Assembly: GCF_016805985.1 (NCBI RefSeq)
Contig: NZ_CP017661.1
Coordinates: 682,001 to 746,000, forward strand
Source of the DNA: Microbacterium sp. JZ31
GTDB lineage: Bacteria > Actinomycetota > Actinomycetes > Actinomycetales > Microbacteriaceae
DNA length: 64,000 bases
Reading direction: 5' to 3'
The notes below the pieces were generated by a model. The model was not told the DNA's origin. It saw only the letters and a list, made by a program, of their open reading frames with translations, and did no database searches. The stretch's first letter is position 1. Each line of letters starts with the position of its first letter. The translations under genes and the position numbers were made by a program. Of the stretch, positions 25,663 to 33,429 are shown one piece after another.

Positions 25663-26250
25663 TCATTCCTCGGTCTTCGGCTCCGACGATGCGGCGCGCA
25701 GCCGGGCCCGCGCCAGCCGGGACGGGATGTGGCGCGGTCTGATCGCCGACTGCCGACGCGCGATCGCCACGGCCTCCGCCTCGTCGTCGCCGAAGTATCC
25801 GCCGGCGAGGGCGACCGCGCTGCGGTCGAGCGCGTCCGAGAGCGACCCGTGCAGCTCGGCGCCGATGATCGTGAACAGGCGCTCCTCGTGCGCGCGCAGC
25901 TCGGCGTGGCACTGTTCGAGCACGTTCCACCCCGCCTCGGTCAGACTCACGAGGCGGATCCGCCGGTTCGACGGGTGCGCGCCGCGCTCGACGAGTCCGG
26001 CGTCGATGAGCTCGTTGGAGACGGTGTGGGCGGCCTGCGCGCTCACGAAGGTCCGGCGGGACAGCTGCGCATTCGACAGCGGCAGCCCCTCGCCGAGCAC
26101 CTGCAGCACGAAGAACTGCGACAGAGTCACGCCGTGGGCGAGCGCCGTGTTCTCGGCGAAGCGGTTCAGTGCTCGGGCGAGGCGGTACGCCGTGTAGTTG
26201 AGCCGAGCCGTCGCCGGTTCGCCTCGCGGATCCCGCGAAATCTCATCCAC
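25663..26250 (-). CDS. MarR-family transcriptional regulator
   Basis: 195 residues. Winged helix region: VTLSQFFVLQVLGEGLPLSNAQLSRRTFVSAQAAHTVSNELIDAGLVERGAHPSNRRIRLVSLTEAG spans ~42-110 (quoted span has the DR-type wing loop SNRRIRLVSLT). The start is the GTG at 26250, six bases after TACAGT, indicating a leaderless mRNA. A TTGA-N7-TCAA dyad overlaps that promoter. The basic C-terminal tail (RLARARLRAASSEPKTEE) is longer than usual. Targets may be itself, the divergent HtaA-domain gene or the convergent MFS operon. Confidence 0.88.
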   Translation of the reverse strand: MDEISRDPRGEPATARLNYTAYRLARALNRFAENTALAHGVTLSQFFVLQVLGEGLPLSNAQLSRRTFVSAQAAHTVSNELIDAGLVERGAHPSNRRIRLVSLTEAGWNVLEQCHAELRAHEERLFTIIGAELHGSLSDALDRSAVALAGGYFGDDEAEAVAIARRQSAIRPRHIPSRLARARLRAASSEPKTEE

Positions 26251-26251
26251 T

Positions 26252-26266
26252 TTGAGACTGTATCAA
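26252..26266. promoter_or_regulatory. Candidate MarR operator over the leaderless MarR promoter
   Basis: TTGAGACTGTATCAA (TTGA-N7-TCAA) overlaps the minus-strand -10 TACAGT (26262 to 26257), which is six bases from the GTG start at 26250. It lies in the 81-base divergent gap shared with the HtaA-domain gene, so binding could affect both. Confidence 0.5.
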
Positions 26267-26295
26267 GCACCCGCGGTCACGGGTCGTCGCGTCAT

Positions 26296-26324
26296 TTGAC
26301 GGCGATTGTTCCGGTCGTCATGAT
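26296..26324 (+). promoter_or_regulatory. Promoter of the HtaA-domain gene
   Basis: TTGACG (26296-26301), 17-base spacer, CATGAT (26319-26324). The ATG at 26332 lies seven bases after the -10, implying leaderless transcription and deciding between two possible start codons. Confidence 0.55.
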
Positions 26325-26331
26325 CGATGTC

Positions 26332-26880
26332 ATGCGCGACGACGATGTCCGAGATCCGGGGAGCCCCGACGCCGGCGTCGTCGCAGGGCTGTACTGGGGC
26401 GTCCGCGACAGCTTCGTCCGCTACGTCCTGATGAACCCGGACGGCGGGGTCTACGGCGATGACGGCGTCGAGACGGACGGGGACGCGACGTTCCGGTTCC
26501 CCCTGAGGCGCGCCTCGCATTCCGGTGGGCGGTGGCGGATCGAGTTCGGCGGCGAGCTGAGCTTCGTCGCGCACGCCGGGCTGCTTGCCGTGCGCATCTC
26601 GCGGCCTGTGGTGGAGATCGGACGCGACCAGGGCGCGCTGTCGGTCTCCTTCGGCGAAGAGCGCGCGATCATCGCGCGCCTGGCCCCCGCCGAGGCTGCG
26701 CTCATCGACGGTGGCTGGGTGGTCTTCCCGCCGCTTCCCGCCGAGCTCACGGCGGCGGGTGTCGGGCTCTTCGGGGACGTCTATTCTGCAGGGGAACCGC
26801 TCGACCCGCTGCGCATCGCCCTGCCGGCCGACGTGCCCGGGGCGATCGGCGCGGCGCGCGCCGCGGGTGGCGCCGCGTGA
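26332..26880 (+). CDS. HtaA-domain protein
   Basis: 182 residues (186 if the ATG at 26320 is used). The sequence GLYWGVRDSFVRYVLMN with FRFPL, IEFGGELSFVAHAGLLAVRIS and GALSVSF matches the HtaA domain, known from corynebacterial haem-binding surface proteins. Unlike those, it has no signal peptide, sortase motif or membrane segment, so it is probably cytosolic, and the single domain makes up nearly the whole protein. Haem binding is not established here. The PaaX-family gene follows, overlapping or adjoining the stop. Proximity to two P450 genes makes a haem link worth testing, but it is inference. Confidence 0.7.
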   Translation: MRDDDVRDPGSPDAGVVAGLYWGVRDSFVRYVLMNPDGGVYGDDGVETDGDATFRFPLRRASHSGGRWRIEFGGELSFVAHAGLLAVRISRPVVEIGRDQGALSVSFGEERAIIARLAPAEAALIDGGWVVFPPLPAELTAAGVGLFGDVYSAGEPLDPLRIALPADVPGAIGAARAAGGAA

Positions 26881-26918
26881 GTGGCGCAGTCCGAGGCCGA
26901 TCCAGCAGGATCGACGAC

Positions 26919-27896
26919 ATGGATTTCGACCAGCCCCACGCGCGCAGTCGCCGGCTGCCGCGACCGCATTCCGGTGGTGGCCCGCAGCACCTGCTCATCA
27001 CGCTGCTCGGCGACTACTGGTTCGCGCGCGAGGAGCTGCTTCCTTCGGCAGCCCTCGTCGAGCTGCTGGGCGAGTTCGGAGCGAACGAGAACGCGTCCCG
27101 GCAGGGCATGCGGCGGCTGACCCAACGCGGACTGCTCGAGCAGGGGAAGCAGGGCCGCACGACGTCGTACGGCATCCCGCGCGGGATCGTCGCCAATCAG
27201 CGCCTGCGGCTCGCGCGCGCCCTGACGTTCGGTGCCGACTTCGCGGACTGGGACGGCCGGTGGACGGTGGTGTCGTTCTCGATCCCGGAGTCGGATCGCG
27301 ACGTTCGACGAGTGCTCCGCAACGGCCTGCGCAACATGGCGTTCGGTGATCTGCAGGATGGCGTGTGGATCACTCCGCATGATCGCGAGGATGAGGCCGT
27401 GGCGCTGCTGGACGAGCTCGCCGTCGGGGAGGGGCATGTCATGCATGCCGCGTGGCATCTGCGCGCGGGCGACCCCGCGGCGATCCAGCGTGCCTTCGGG
27501 CTCGATGAGCTCGCGGCGAGCTACGAAGCGTTCATCGAGGAGTACGAGCCGCTGCGCGCGTGGGTGGGTGGCACCGTCGAGCCGCGTGAGGCGCTCGTGC
27601 GGCGCACCAAGCTCACGAACGACTGGCTCGCGTTCCGGCTCGAGGATCCCGAGCTCCCGGCCGAACTGCTGCCCGGGGAATGGCCGCGCCCACGGGCCCG
27701 TGAGCTGTTCCTCGAACTGTACGACAGTCTCGGGCCGGCGGCCGCACGGCACGTGCGACAGGTCATCGCGCGCTACGACGAGCCGCTGTCGCGCATCGCG
27801 AGCCACAACGCGATCCCCCGGTTCGGGGATGCCCTCACTCCGGAGCTGGCGCGCGCGGCGGATGAAGACCGTCGTCGCGGGCTGCGGCGTCCCTGA
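26919..27896 (+). CDS. PaaX-family transcriptional regulator
   Basis: 325 residues, close to PaaX (~300). The N-terminal winged helix contains PQHLLITLLGDYWFARE, LVELLGEFGANENASRQGMRRLTQRGLLEQ and RTTSYGIP (~25-90). The central domain shows DWDGRWTVVSFSIPESDRDVRRVLRNGLRNMAFGDLQDGVWI, and the C-terminal domain RTKLTNDWLAFRLEDPELPAELLP GEWP, both diagnostic (given in parts). The ATG at 26919 has AGGA eight bases upstream; an in-frame GTG at 26877 overlapping the previous stop is an alternative. PaaX proteins repress CoA-dependent aromatic degradation and bind aryl-CoA. Here the likely targets are the transporter and P450/acyl-CoA genes downstream. Confidence 0.88.
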   Translation: MDFDQPHARSRRLPRPHSGGGPQHLLITLLGDYWFAREELLPSAALVELLGEFGANENASRQGMRRLTQRGLLEQGKQGRTTSYGIPRGIVANQRLRLARALTFGADFADWDGRWTVVSFSIPESDRDVRRVLRNGLRNMAFGDLQDGVWITPHDREDEAVALLDELAVGEGHVMHAAWHLRAGDPAAIQRAFGLDELAASYEAFIEEYEPLRAWVGGTVEPREALVRRTKLTNDWLAFRLEDPELPAELLPGEWPRPRARELFLELYDSLGPAAARHVRQVIARYDEPLSRIASHNAIPRFGDALTPELARAADEDRRRGLRRP

Positions 27897-27925
27897 TCCT
27901 CGCATGTCGAAGGCGCTCTCGATGG

Positions 27926-27936
27926 GTGATTCGCGT
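27926..27936 (+). promoter_or_regulatory. PaaX-like binding site upstream of a binding-protein gene
   Basis: GTGATTCGCGT agrees with the core of the E. coli PaaX consensus as I remember it (RTGATTCGYG). It lies 30 bases after the PaaX-family stop and about 85 bases before the next ATG, ten bases upstream of a TTGACA (27947-27952) that could be a -35. No matching -10 is evident. Confidence 0.4.
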
Positions 27937-28022
27937 GCGCAAAAGGTTGACACGAGTTGTGACGCGCGGAAGGCTGGACGTCAGCAATCATCCCGATCAC
28001 CTCTCGACAATGGAGTCACGAT

Positions 28023-29051
28023 ATGAGGCGAACCCTTTCCACTCTCGCGATCATCGCCGCGACCGGCGTCGCGCTCGCCGGCTGCGCGTCCGATGAGCCC
28101 GCCGCCGAGGGCGGCGACACCGGAGACGCCGCCCTCGACGAGCTGGTCTCCGCGGCTCAGGAGGAGGGGTCGCTGATCTTCTATCTCACGCCGCCCGAGG
28201 ACACCGCGCGTGAGCTCGCCGACGCCTTCGCCGAGAAGTACGGGGTCGAGGCGGAGTTCGTGCGCATGACGGGCGGCGAGCTCGCAGCCCGTTACAGCGC
28301 GGAGGTCGAGGCGGGGGCGCCCGCGGCGGACCTCGTCATGCCGAGCTACGACGCGTTCGTCGATCAGGGCCTCGACGAGGGCTGGCTCATCGGGATGGAC
28401 GAGGCGGACATCCCCGGCTATGAGGATTACCCGGCGGACGGCGTGCTCGCCGACGGTGCGGTGCCCGTCGTGCAGTTCGCGCCGAGTGGACTGTCCTGGA
28501 ACACGGATGCCCTGGGAGACCTGCCCGTTCCGGACTCGTTCGACGACCTCGCCGATCCGGCATACAAGGACAAGCTGCTGCTGACAGACCCGTCCTCGTC
28601 GCAGGCGTACATCCAGTTCTGGAGCATGGTCGCAGACGCCTACGGCATGGAGACCGTCGAGGCGATCGCCGACAACGCGGTGCGACTGTACAACTCGGTC
28701 GTGCCGATGACCGAGGCGCTCGCCGCGGGTGAGGGCGCGGTCACCGGCCCGAACGTGGGTCAGGTCGTCGCGGGTGCGGCGGCGAGCGGCGCCCCCGTTG
28801 AGTTCGCCGTGCCGGACGTCACGAACGGCCCGGAGATCGTCATGTCCATCTCCGCCGACGCCCAGAGTCCGAACGCCGCGCGCCTGTTCGCGCACTTCGT
28901 GCTCTCCGAGGAGGGGCAGGACATCCTCAATGCGGCGCCAGGGAACATCTCGGCCTACAGCTTCGATGAGATGCCCGCCGAGTATGTGCGCGTGGACCGC
29001 GACGCCGCCCTGGAGAACGAGCAGGCGATCCTCGACGCCTTCGGTCTCTGA
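28023..29051 (+). CDS. Extracellular solute-binding lipoprotein, iron/phosphonate/spermidine type (family 1)
   Basis: 342 residues. Signal peptide MRRTLSTLAIIAATGVALAG with lipobox LAGC puts the lipid on Cys ~21, then an acidic linker. The mature domain has EEGSLIFYLTPPEDTARELADAFAEKYGVEAEFVRMTGGELAARYSAEVEAGAPAADLVM (in parts) and later AGEGAVTGPNVGQVV, matching FbpA/AfuA-like receptors. The canonical twin Tyr for iron near the C-terminus is not obvious, so an organic ligand is equally possible. It is encoded opposite the permease and ATPase genes (30.4-33.4 kb), which have no other receptor, so it is almost certainly their partner. GGAG precedes the ATG. Confidence 0.88.
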   Translation: MRRTLSTLAIIAATGVALAGCASDEPAAEGGDTGDAALDELVSAAQEEGSLIFYLTPPEDTARELADAFAEKYGVEAEFVRMTGGELAARYSAEVEAGAPAADLVMPSYDAFVDQGLDEGWLIGMDEADIPGYEDYPADGVLADGAVPVVQFAPSGLSWNTDALGDLPVPDSFDDLADPAYKDKLLLTDPSSSQAYIQFWSMVADAYGMETVEAIADNAVRLYNSVVPMTEALAAGEGAVTGPNVGQVVAGAAASGAPVEFAVPDVTNGPEIVMSISADAQSPNAARLFAHFVLSEEGQDILNAAPGNISAYSFDEMPAEYVRVDRDAALENEQAILDAFGL

Positions 29052-29099
29052 GCGCGACAAGGGGCGGGCGGATCGTGATCCGCCCGCCCCTTGTCGCGC
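29052..29099. terminator. Long perfect hairpin between convergent genes
   Basis: Two 23-base arms (29052-29074 and 29077-29099) are perfectly complementary with only GT between them, starting directly after the binding-protein stop. The core is GGGGCGGGCGGATC/GATCCGCCCGCCCC. No U-tract follows; it should serve as a two-way terminator between this gene and the P450 gene. Confidence 0.8.
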
Positions 29100-29189
29100 G
29101 TCCCGCCGCCGTCGTCGACCCGCGATCCTCCCCGTCGACGGACGGTGGTCACCGCATGCGAGGACGGCTGCCTCTTCCCCGGCCCCGCC

Positions 29190-30401
29190 TCACGCTCGCA
29201 CGAAGTCGAGGGGCACCGAGCGTGTGCCCCACTCGGCCCAGATCGCCATCTCGGGCTCACCGGCCAGCGTCCACTCGCTCGTCCTCGCCAGCGCCTCCTC
29301 GAGGGTGATCCGCATCATCATGCGCGCGAGCGGGGCGCCGGGGCAGCTGTGCGTGCCGCGGCCGAAGGCGATGTGCTTGCCGATGTTGGGCCGGTTCAGG
29401 ATGAACCTCTCGCCGTCGGGGAACACCCGCTCGTCGCGGTTGGCCGACGTGTACACGAGCGCGATGGGATCGTCCTCCCGGATGCGCTGCCCACCGAGCA
29501 CCACGTCACGCCTCGCCGTGCGGGCCATGCCGCGGTACGGCGAATACAGCCGCAGCATCTCCTCCACAGCGGCGGGGATGAGGGTCGGGTCGGCACGCAG
29601 TGTGCGCTGGAGCTCCGGGTCGCGGCTGAGGTGCACGAACATGTTGCCGGTGAACACGCTCGGGGCGACCATGCCGGTCACGATGAGCTGGCGCACGCAG
29701 CCGAGGATCATGGCGGCGGGCAGCGGCTCGCCGTCGTGACGTGCGGCGAGCAGTCCGGCGGTGAGGTCCTCCTCAGGGTCGTAGTCACCGGCGACGCGCT
29801 CGTCGATGATGCCCTGTGCGATCGCGTACAGCTCACCGCTGAGTGACTTGACCGTCTCGTGGTCGAGCACCTGGATGGCGTCGACGTACGTGCCGCTCAC
29901 CTGCTTGATCAGCTCCGAGGTCGCCACGTCCAGATTGAAGAACTCGGCGAAGACGAACGCGGGGAAGCGATGGGCGTACTGCTTGCAGACGTCGATCGCG
30001 CGCTCCTCGAGCAGCGGCGCCAGAAGGGAGACGGCGGCGTCTCGGACGTGCGGCTCGAGGGCGCGCATGCGCGGCGGCGTGAAGAATCGATTGATCACCC
30101 TGCGGTACTCGGTATGCTCCGGCGGATCCAGATGGAGCGGGGGACGCACACCGGTGAACGCGAACTTCGGAATGGCATTCTGCTTGCGGGTCGTGAAGTT
30201 CTCGATGTCGGTGATCACCGAGAGCACCTCGTCGTATCCGATCGCCGCCCAGAAGCCCTCGTACTCCTGGCTGCGTGCGATGCCGCCGTGGCGCGCGCGC
30301 AGCCGGTGGAACTCCTCGTGCGCGCTCGTGAAGGTCTCACCGGGTCGCACCGGATCGAAGTCGTCCGCGTCTCGGCGGCCGATCGTCGGAGCCGCGCTCA
30401 T
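29190..30401 (-). CDS. Cytochrome P450 with atypical I-helix
   Basis: Haem monooxygenase, 403 residues, soluble bacterial type. The haem loop FGRGTHSCPGAPLAR places the thiolate Cys near 352. The ExxR motif is EEMLRLYSPYRG and the following DPIALVYTSANRD region is normal. The I-helix reads RQLIVTGMVAPSVFTG: the usual acid-alcohol pair (AGxDT/ET) that delivers protons to bound oxygen is missing. The same change is found in the second P450 here. It overlaps the upstream ATPase gene by four bases and is the last gene of the P450/transporter operon. No ferredoxin or reductase gene is nearby. Confidence 0.92.
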   Translation of the reverse strand: MSAAPTIGRRDADDFDPVRPGETFTSAHEEFHRLRARHGGIARSQEYEGFWAAIGYDEVLSVITDIENFTTRKQNAIPKFAFTGVRPPLHLDPPEHTEYRRVINRFFTPPRMRALEPHVRDAAVSLLAPLLEERAIDVCKQYAHRFPAFVFAEFFNLDVATSELIKQVSGTYVDAIQVLDHETVKSLSGELYAIAQGIIDERVAGDYDPEEDLTAGLLAARHDGEPLPAAMILGCVRQLIVTGMVAPSVFTGNMFVHLSRDPELQRTLRADPTLIPAAVEEMLRLYSPYRGMARTARRDVVLGGQRIREDDPIALVYTSANRDERVFPDGERFILNRPNIGKHIAFGRGTHSCPGAPLARMMMRITLEEALARTSEWTLAGEPEMAIWAEWGTRSVPLDFVRA

Positions 30402-31585
30402 GCGGGCTCCCCGTCCGCGATCGGAAGCACGCGCACGCGAGCGGCGGCCACGGAGACGGTGATGTCGTCCCCCTCGACATGGTCTGCGGCACCCAGTGTG
30501 GTGACGCGGATGCGCTGATCGGTGCCACCGAGGCGGACGACAGTTTCGGTCGTCGCGCCGAGGAACAGCACGCGCTCGACGATGCCGCCCCAGGCGTTGC
30601 CCTCACCCGCGGTCCCGAGCCGGCAGTACTCCGGGCGGAAGCTCGCGACGACCTCGTCGCCCGGTCCGATTCCCTCGGCGGCGGCGACGCCGACAGCCTC
30701 GCCCGCCGGCGTGTCGAGCACGAGCGCGCCACCGTCGACCGCCCGCACCGTCGCGGGGATCTCGTTCGTGGTGCCGATGAAGTTCGCCACGTAGCGGCTC
30801 GTCGGCTCGGAGTAGATCCGGGCCGGAGCGTCGAGCTGGCGCACCTTGCCGCCGCCCATGACGGCCACGCGGTGGGCGAGTTCCATCGCCTCGTGCTGGT
30901 CATGCGTGACATAGATGGCGGCGAACCCCAGCGAGCGCTGCATGTCGAGCAGTTCGCGTCGCAGGGACTCCCGGACCTTCGCGTCGACGTTCGAGAGCGG
31001 CTCGTCGAAGAGCACGAGGTCGCCGCCGTCGACGAGCGCGCGTGCCAGGGCGACGCGCTGCTGCTGCCCGCCCGACATCTGCCCGGGGTACTGCCCGCCG
31101 AGCTCGCCGATGCCGACGAGTCGCATCACGTCGTGCACCTTCTCCGCGACCTCGCTCTTCGATAGGCGCCGGCCGCGGCTGCGCAGGGGGTAGGCGATGT
31201 TGTCGAACACGGTCAGGTGCGGCCACAGTGCGTACGACTGGAAGATCATGCTCAGATGCCGCTTCTCCGGCGGGAGCTCGATGCGGCGGGCGGCGTCGAA
31301 GACCCTGCCGCCGTGGATGTCGATCGTCCCCTCGTCCGCGCGCTCGAGACCGGCGATCGTGCGCAGCAACGTCGTCTTGCCGCACCCGGAGGGCCCGAGC
31401 AGCACGACGAACTCGCCCGGCAGCACGTCCAGGGAGACGCCGTCGATCGCGTTCGCGACGGATCCGTCTGCTCGGCGAAATCGCTTGGCGACGCCACGCA
31501 AGCTCACGACGGGCGCGACCTCGCCGGGGTGCGTGGAGCCGGAGAGGTCGGCCGGCGCCGTCGTCGTGTGGGTGTTCAGTGACAT
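30398..31585 (-). CDS. ABC transporter ATPase, PotA/FbpC type
   Basis: 395 residues. Walker A LGPSGCGKTTLLR (~63), Q-loop MIFQSYALWPHLTVFDNI, signature MSGGQQQRVALARALV (~160), Walker B DLVLFDEPLSNVDAKV and H-loop YVTHDQHEAMELA are complete. The C-terminal third is a TOBE regulatory domain (FRPEYCRLGTAGEGNAWGGIVERVLFLGA region). It starts one base after the permease stop and overlaps P450 by four bases, so import and oxidation are produced together. Receptor: the lipoprotein at 28.0-29.1 kb (inferred from its being the only unpaired partner). Confidence 0.92.
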   Translation of the reverse strand: MSLNTHTTTAPADLSGSTHPGEVAPVVSLRGVAKRFRRADGSVANAIDGVSLDVLPGEFVVLLGPSGCGKTTLLRTIAGLERADEGTIDIHGGRVFDAARRIELPPEKRHLSMIFQSYALWPHLTVFDNIAYPLRSRGRRLSKSEVAEKVHDVMRLVGIGELGGQYPGQMSGGQQQRVALARALVDGGDLVLFDEPLSNVDAKVRESLRRELLDMQRSLGFAAIYVTHDQHEAMELAHRVAVMGGGKVRQLDAPARIYSEPTSRYVANFIGTTNEIPATVRAVDGGALVLDTPAGEAVGVAAAEGIGPGDEVVASFRPEYCRLGTAGEGNAWGGIVERVLFLGATTETVVRLGGTDQRIRVTTLGAADHVEGDDITVSVAAARVRVLPIADGEPA

Positions 31586-31586
31586 G

Positions 31587-33364
31587 TCAGCTGCCTCCGA
31601 GGCTCTGGTTGCTCCAGCGGGCGAGTCGTCGGGAGACGACGAGCACCGCGATGACGATGACGGCGCTCACGAGCGTCAGGAAGGTCGAGATCGCGGCGAG
31701 TTCGGCGTACGACCCGTTCTGATAGATCTCGAGGATGCGGAAGCCGATCACGTTGTTGCGGGTCCCGGCAAGGATCGCGGATGCGGTCAGATCGCCGATC
31801 ATCCGGACGAAGAGCATCGCCCAGCCGAGGATCAGGGCGGGCATCATCAGCGGCAGGTATATCCGCAGCACGGTTCGGGTTTCGCCGGAGCCCGCGACGC
31901 GAGCGGCCTCCGGCAGCTCCTTGCCGATCTGCGCCACGGCCGTGTCGGCGCTCACCGAGGCCTGCGGGATGTAGAGCGCGAGGTAGGCCCCCACCATGAT
32001 GACCGCGGTGCCACCCAGGCTGAACGGGGGCCCGGCGAAGGCGAGGACGAAGCCGACGGCGATGACGAGGTGCGAGAGCATCGCCGGGAACTTGATCGCG
32101 CCGTCGATGACCCGCGCGAGGCGACTGCGGGAGCGGATGATCCAGAGCGACGCGAACGCCACTGCCGCGATGCCGACGAGCGACCCGACGAGGCCGAAGG
32201 TCAGGCTGTTGGTGAGCGCCCTGCGTGTGGAGCGGTCCTCGAGGAGCGTGGAGAAGAAGGCGTCGAGGCGCAGACCCGACCAGTTGATGTCGAGCGTCCA
32301 GAACCCGTTCAGGGACACGATCAGAAGGGCCAGCAGCGGCGCGACGGTCGTCACGAAGATGTACATCAGAACCGCGGCCCTCACCCAGGGCCGCGCTCGT
32401 CCGAGCCGGATCCGGCTGGCGCGCTGTCCCTTGCCGCCGATCGTGGCGAACCTCCCACGCGCCAGCGTGCGGGACTGCAGCAGCCAGAACACGGCGACGA
32501 ACGCGACGAGGATCAGGCTGAGTCCGATGGCGGCGCCGGTCTCTGCCGGGAAGGTGAAGTTGAGCAGGTGCACGATACGCGTCGAGAGGATGGGAATGTC
32601 GGCGCCGCGCCCGATGACGCTGGGGATCGAGAACAGGCCGAAGCTGCTCATCAGGATGAGCATGGTGCCGCCGAGCAGGCTCGGCAGCATGGCCGGCAGC
32701 GTGACGGTGCGGAGCGTGCGCAGCAGCGACGAGCCGCTCACCCGACTCTGCTCCTCGAGCGAGGGATCCATGTTCCGCAGCCCGGACGTGCACATCATGA
32801 ACGCGTACGGCACCGCGTAGATGGTGTAGACGAGGATCAGCCCGTACCAGCTGTAGATGTCGAGCGGGCCCTGTTCGAGGTCCACGCCGAACACTCCCAG
32901 CAGCCAGCGCAGCATGCCGTTCAGGAAGCCGGCCGTGGGCGCCATGAGCAGCACCCAGCCGACCGATCCGGCGATCGGGGCAGCATGAACGGCAGCAGCG
33001 GCATCGCCTCGGTGACGAGGCCCATGCCGGCATCCGTGCGCTCATTGACCCAGGCGAGCACGGCGCCGATCACCAGTGCGAACACCGTGCTCACCGCGAC
33101 GACGATGAGCGTGTTGCGCACGAGACCCGGGACGTCCTCCCTCGCCAGGGCATCGAGTATTCCGCTGCCTTCGCCGATCGCGCCGATCCCGACCGCCACG
33201 AGAGGCACGACGCCGAGCAGGCCCATCCCGACGGCCAGCGCGATGCTCGCCGCGGTGAGCGGCGTCGGCCGGCTTCGCGTCGGTCGCAGCGGCACCGCGC
33301 TCATCGGGATCGTCGCGTCGGTGGGCGGTGGCGCGGGGGAGGGTGACAGCGTCGTCGAGGTCAT
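31587..33364 (-). pseudogene. Two-domain ABC permease (FbpB/ThiP type) interrupted by a single-base frameshift
   Basis: The N-terminal part reads from the ATG at 33364 (LTAASIALAVGMGLLGVVPL; RNTLIVVAVSTVFALVIGAVLAWVNERTD) to MPLLPFMLP. It then falls out of frame near the GGGG at 32977-32980. Restoring one base there continues as IAGSVGWVLLMAPTAGFLNGML and on to the stop at 31587, about 592 residues with roughly twelve membrane segments and two ATPase-contact loops (EEQSRVSGSSLLRTLRTVTLPAM; AARVAGSGETRTVLRIYLPLMMP). Everything else is intact and neighbouring genes are in good order. A sequencing or assembly slip in a G run or a very recent mutation are the two explanations; the former seems more likely. 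Confidence 0.85.
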
Positions 33365-33400
33365 GATTCCCGTCTTCGTCGAGGGGTATGCCGTACATGA

Positions 33401-33429
33401 AAGCTAACGAGCGGTCATGAGAGTGTCAA
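33401..33429 (-). promoter_or_regulatory. Strong sigma-70-like promoter for permease-ATPase-P450 genes
   Basis: On the minus strand TTGACA (33429 to 33424), 17-base spacer, TAGCTT (33406 to 33401). It overlaps the stop codon of the upstream P450 gene and starts transcription about 30 bases before the permease ATG. The TTGACA is followed by CTCTCA, resembling two other sites nearby. Confidence 0.7.

Noticed and set aside
31197..33407. 736-codon plus-strand frame across the ATPase/permease region
   Set aside because: Considered because the permease on the other strand is frameshifted, but its Arg/Asp/His-rich translation shows no family features while the permease does.
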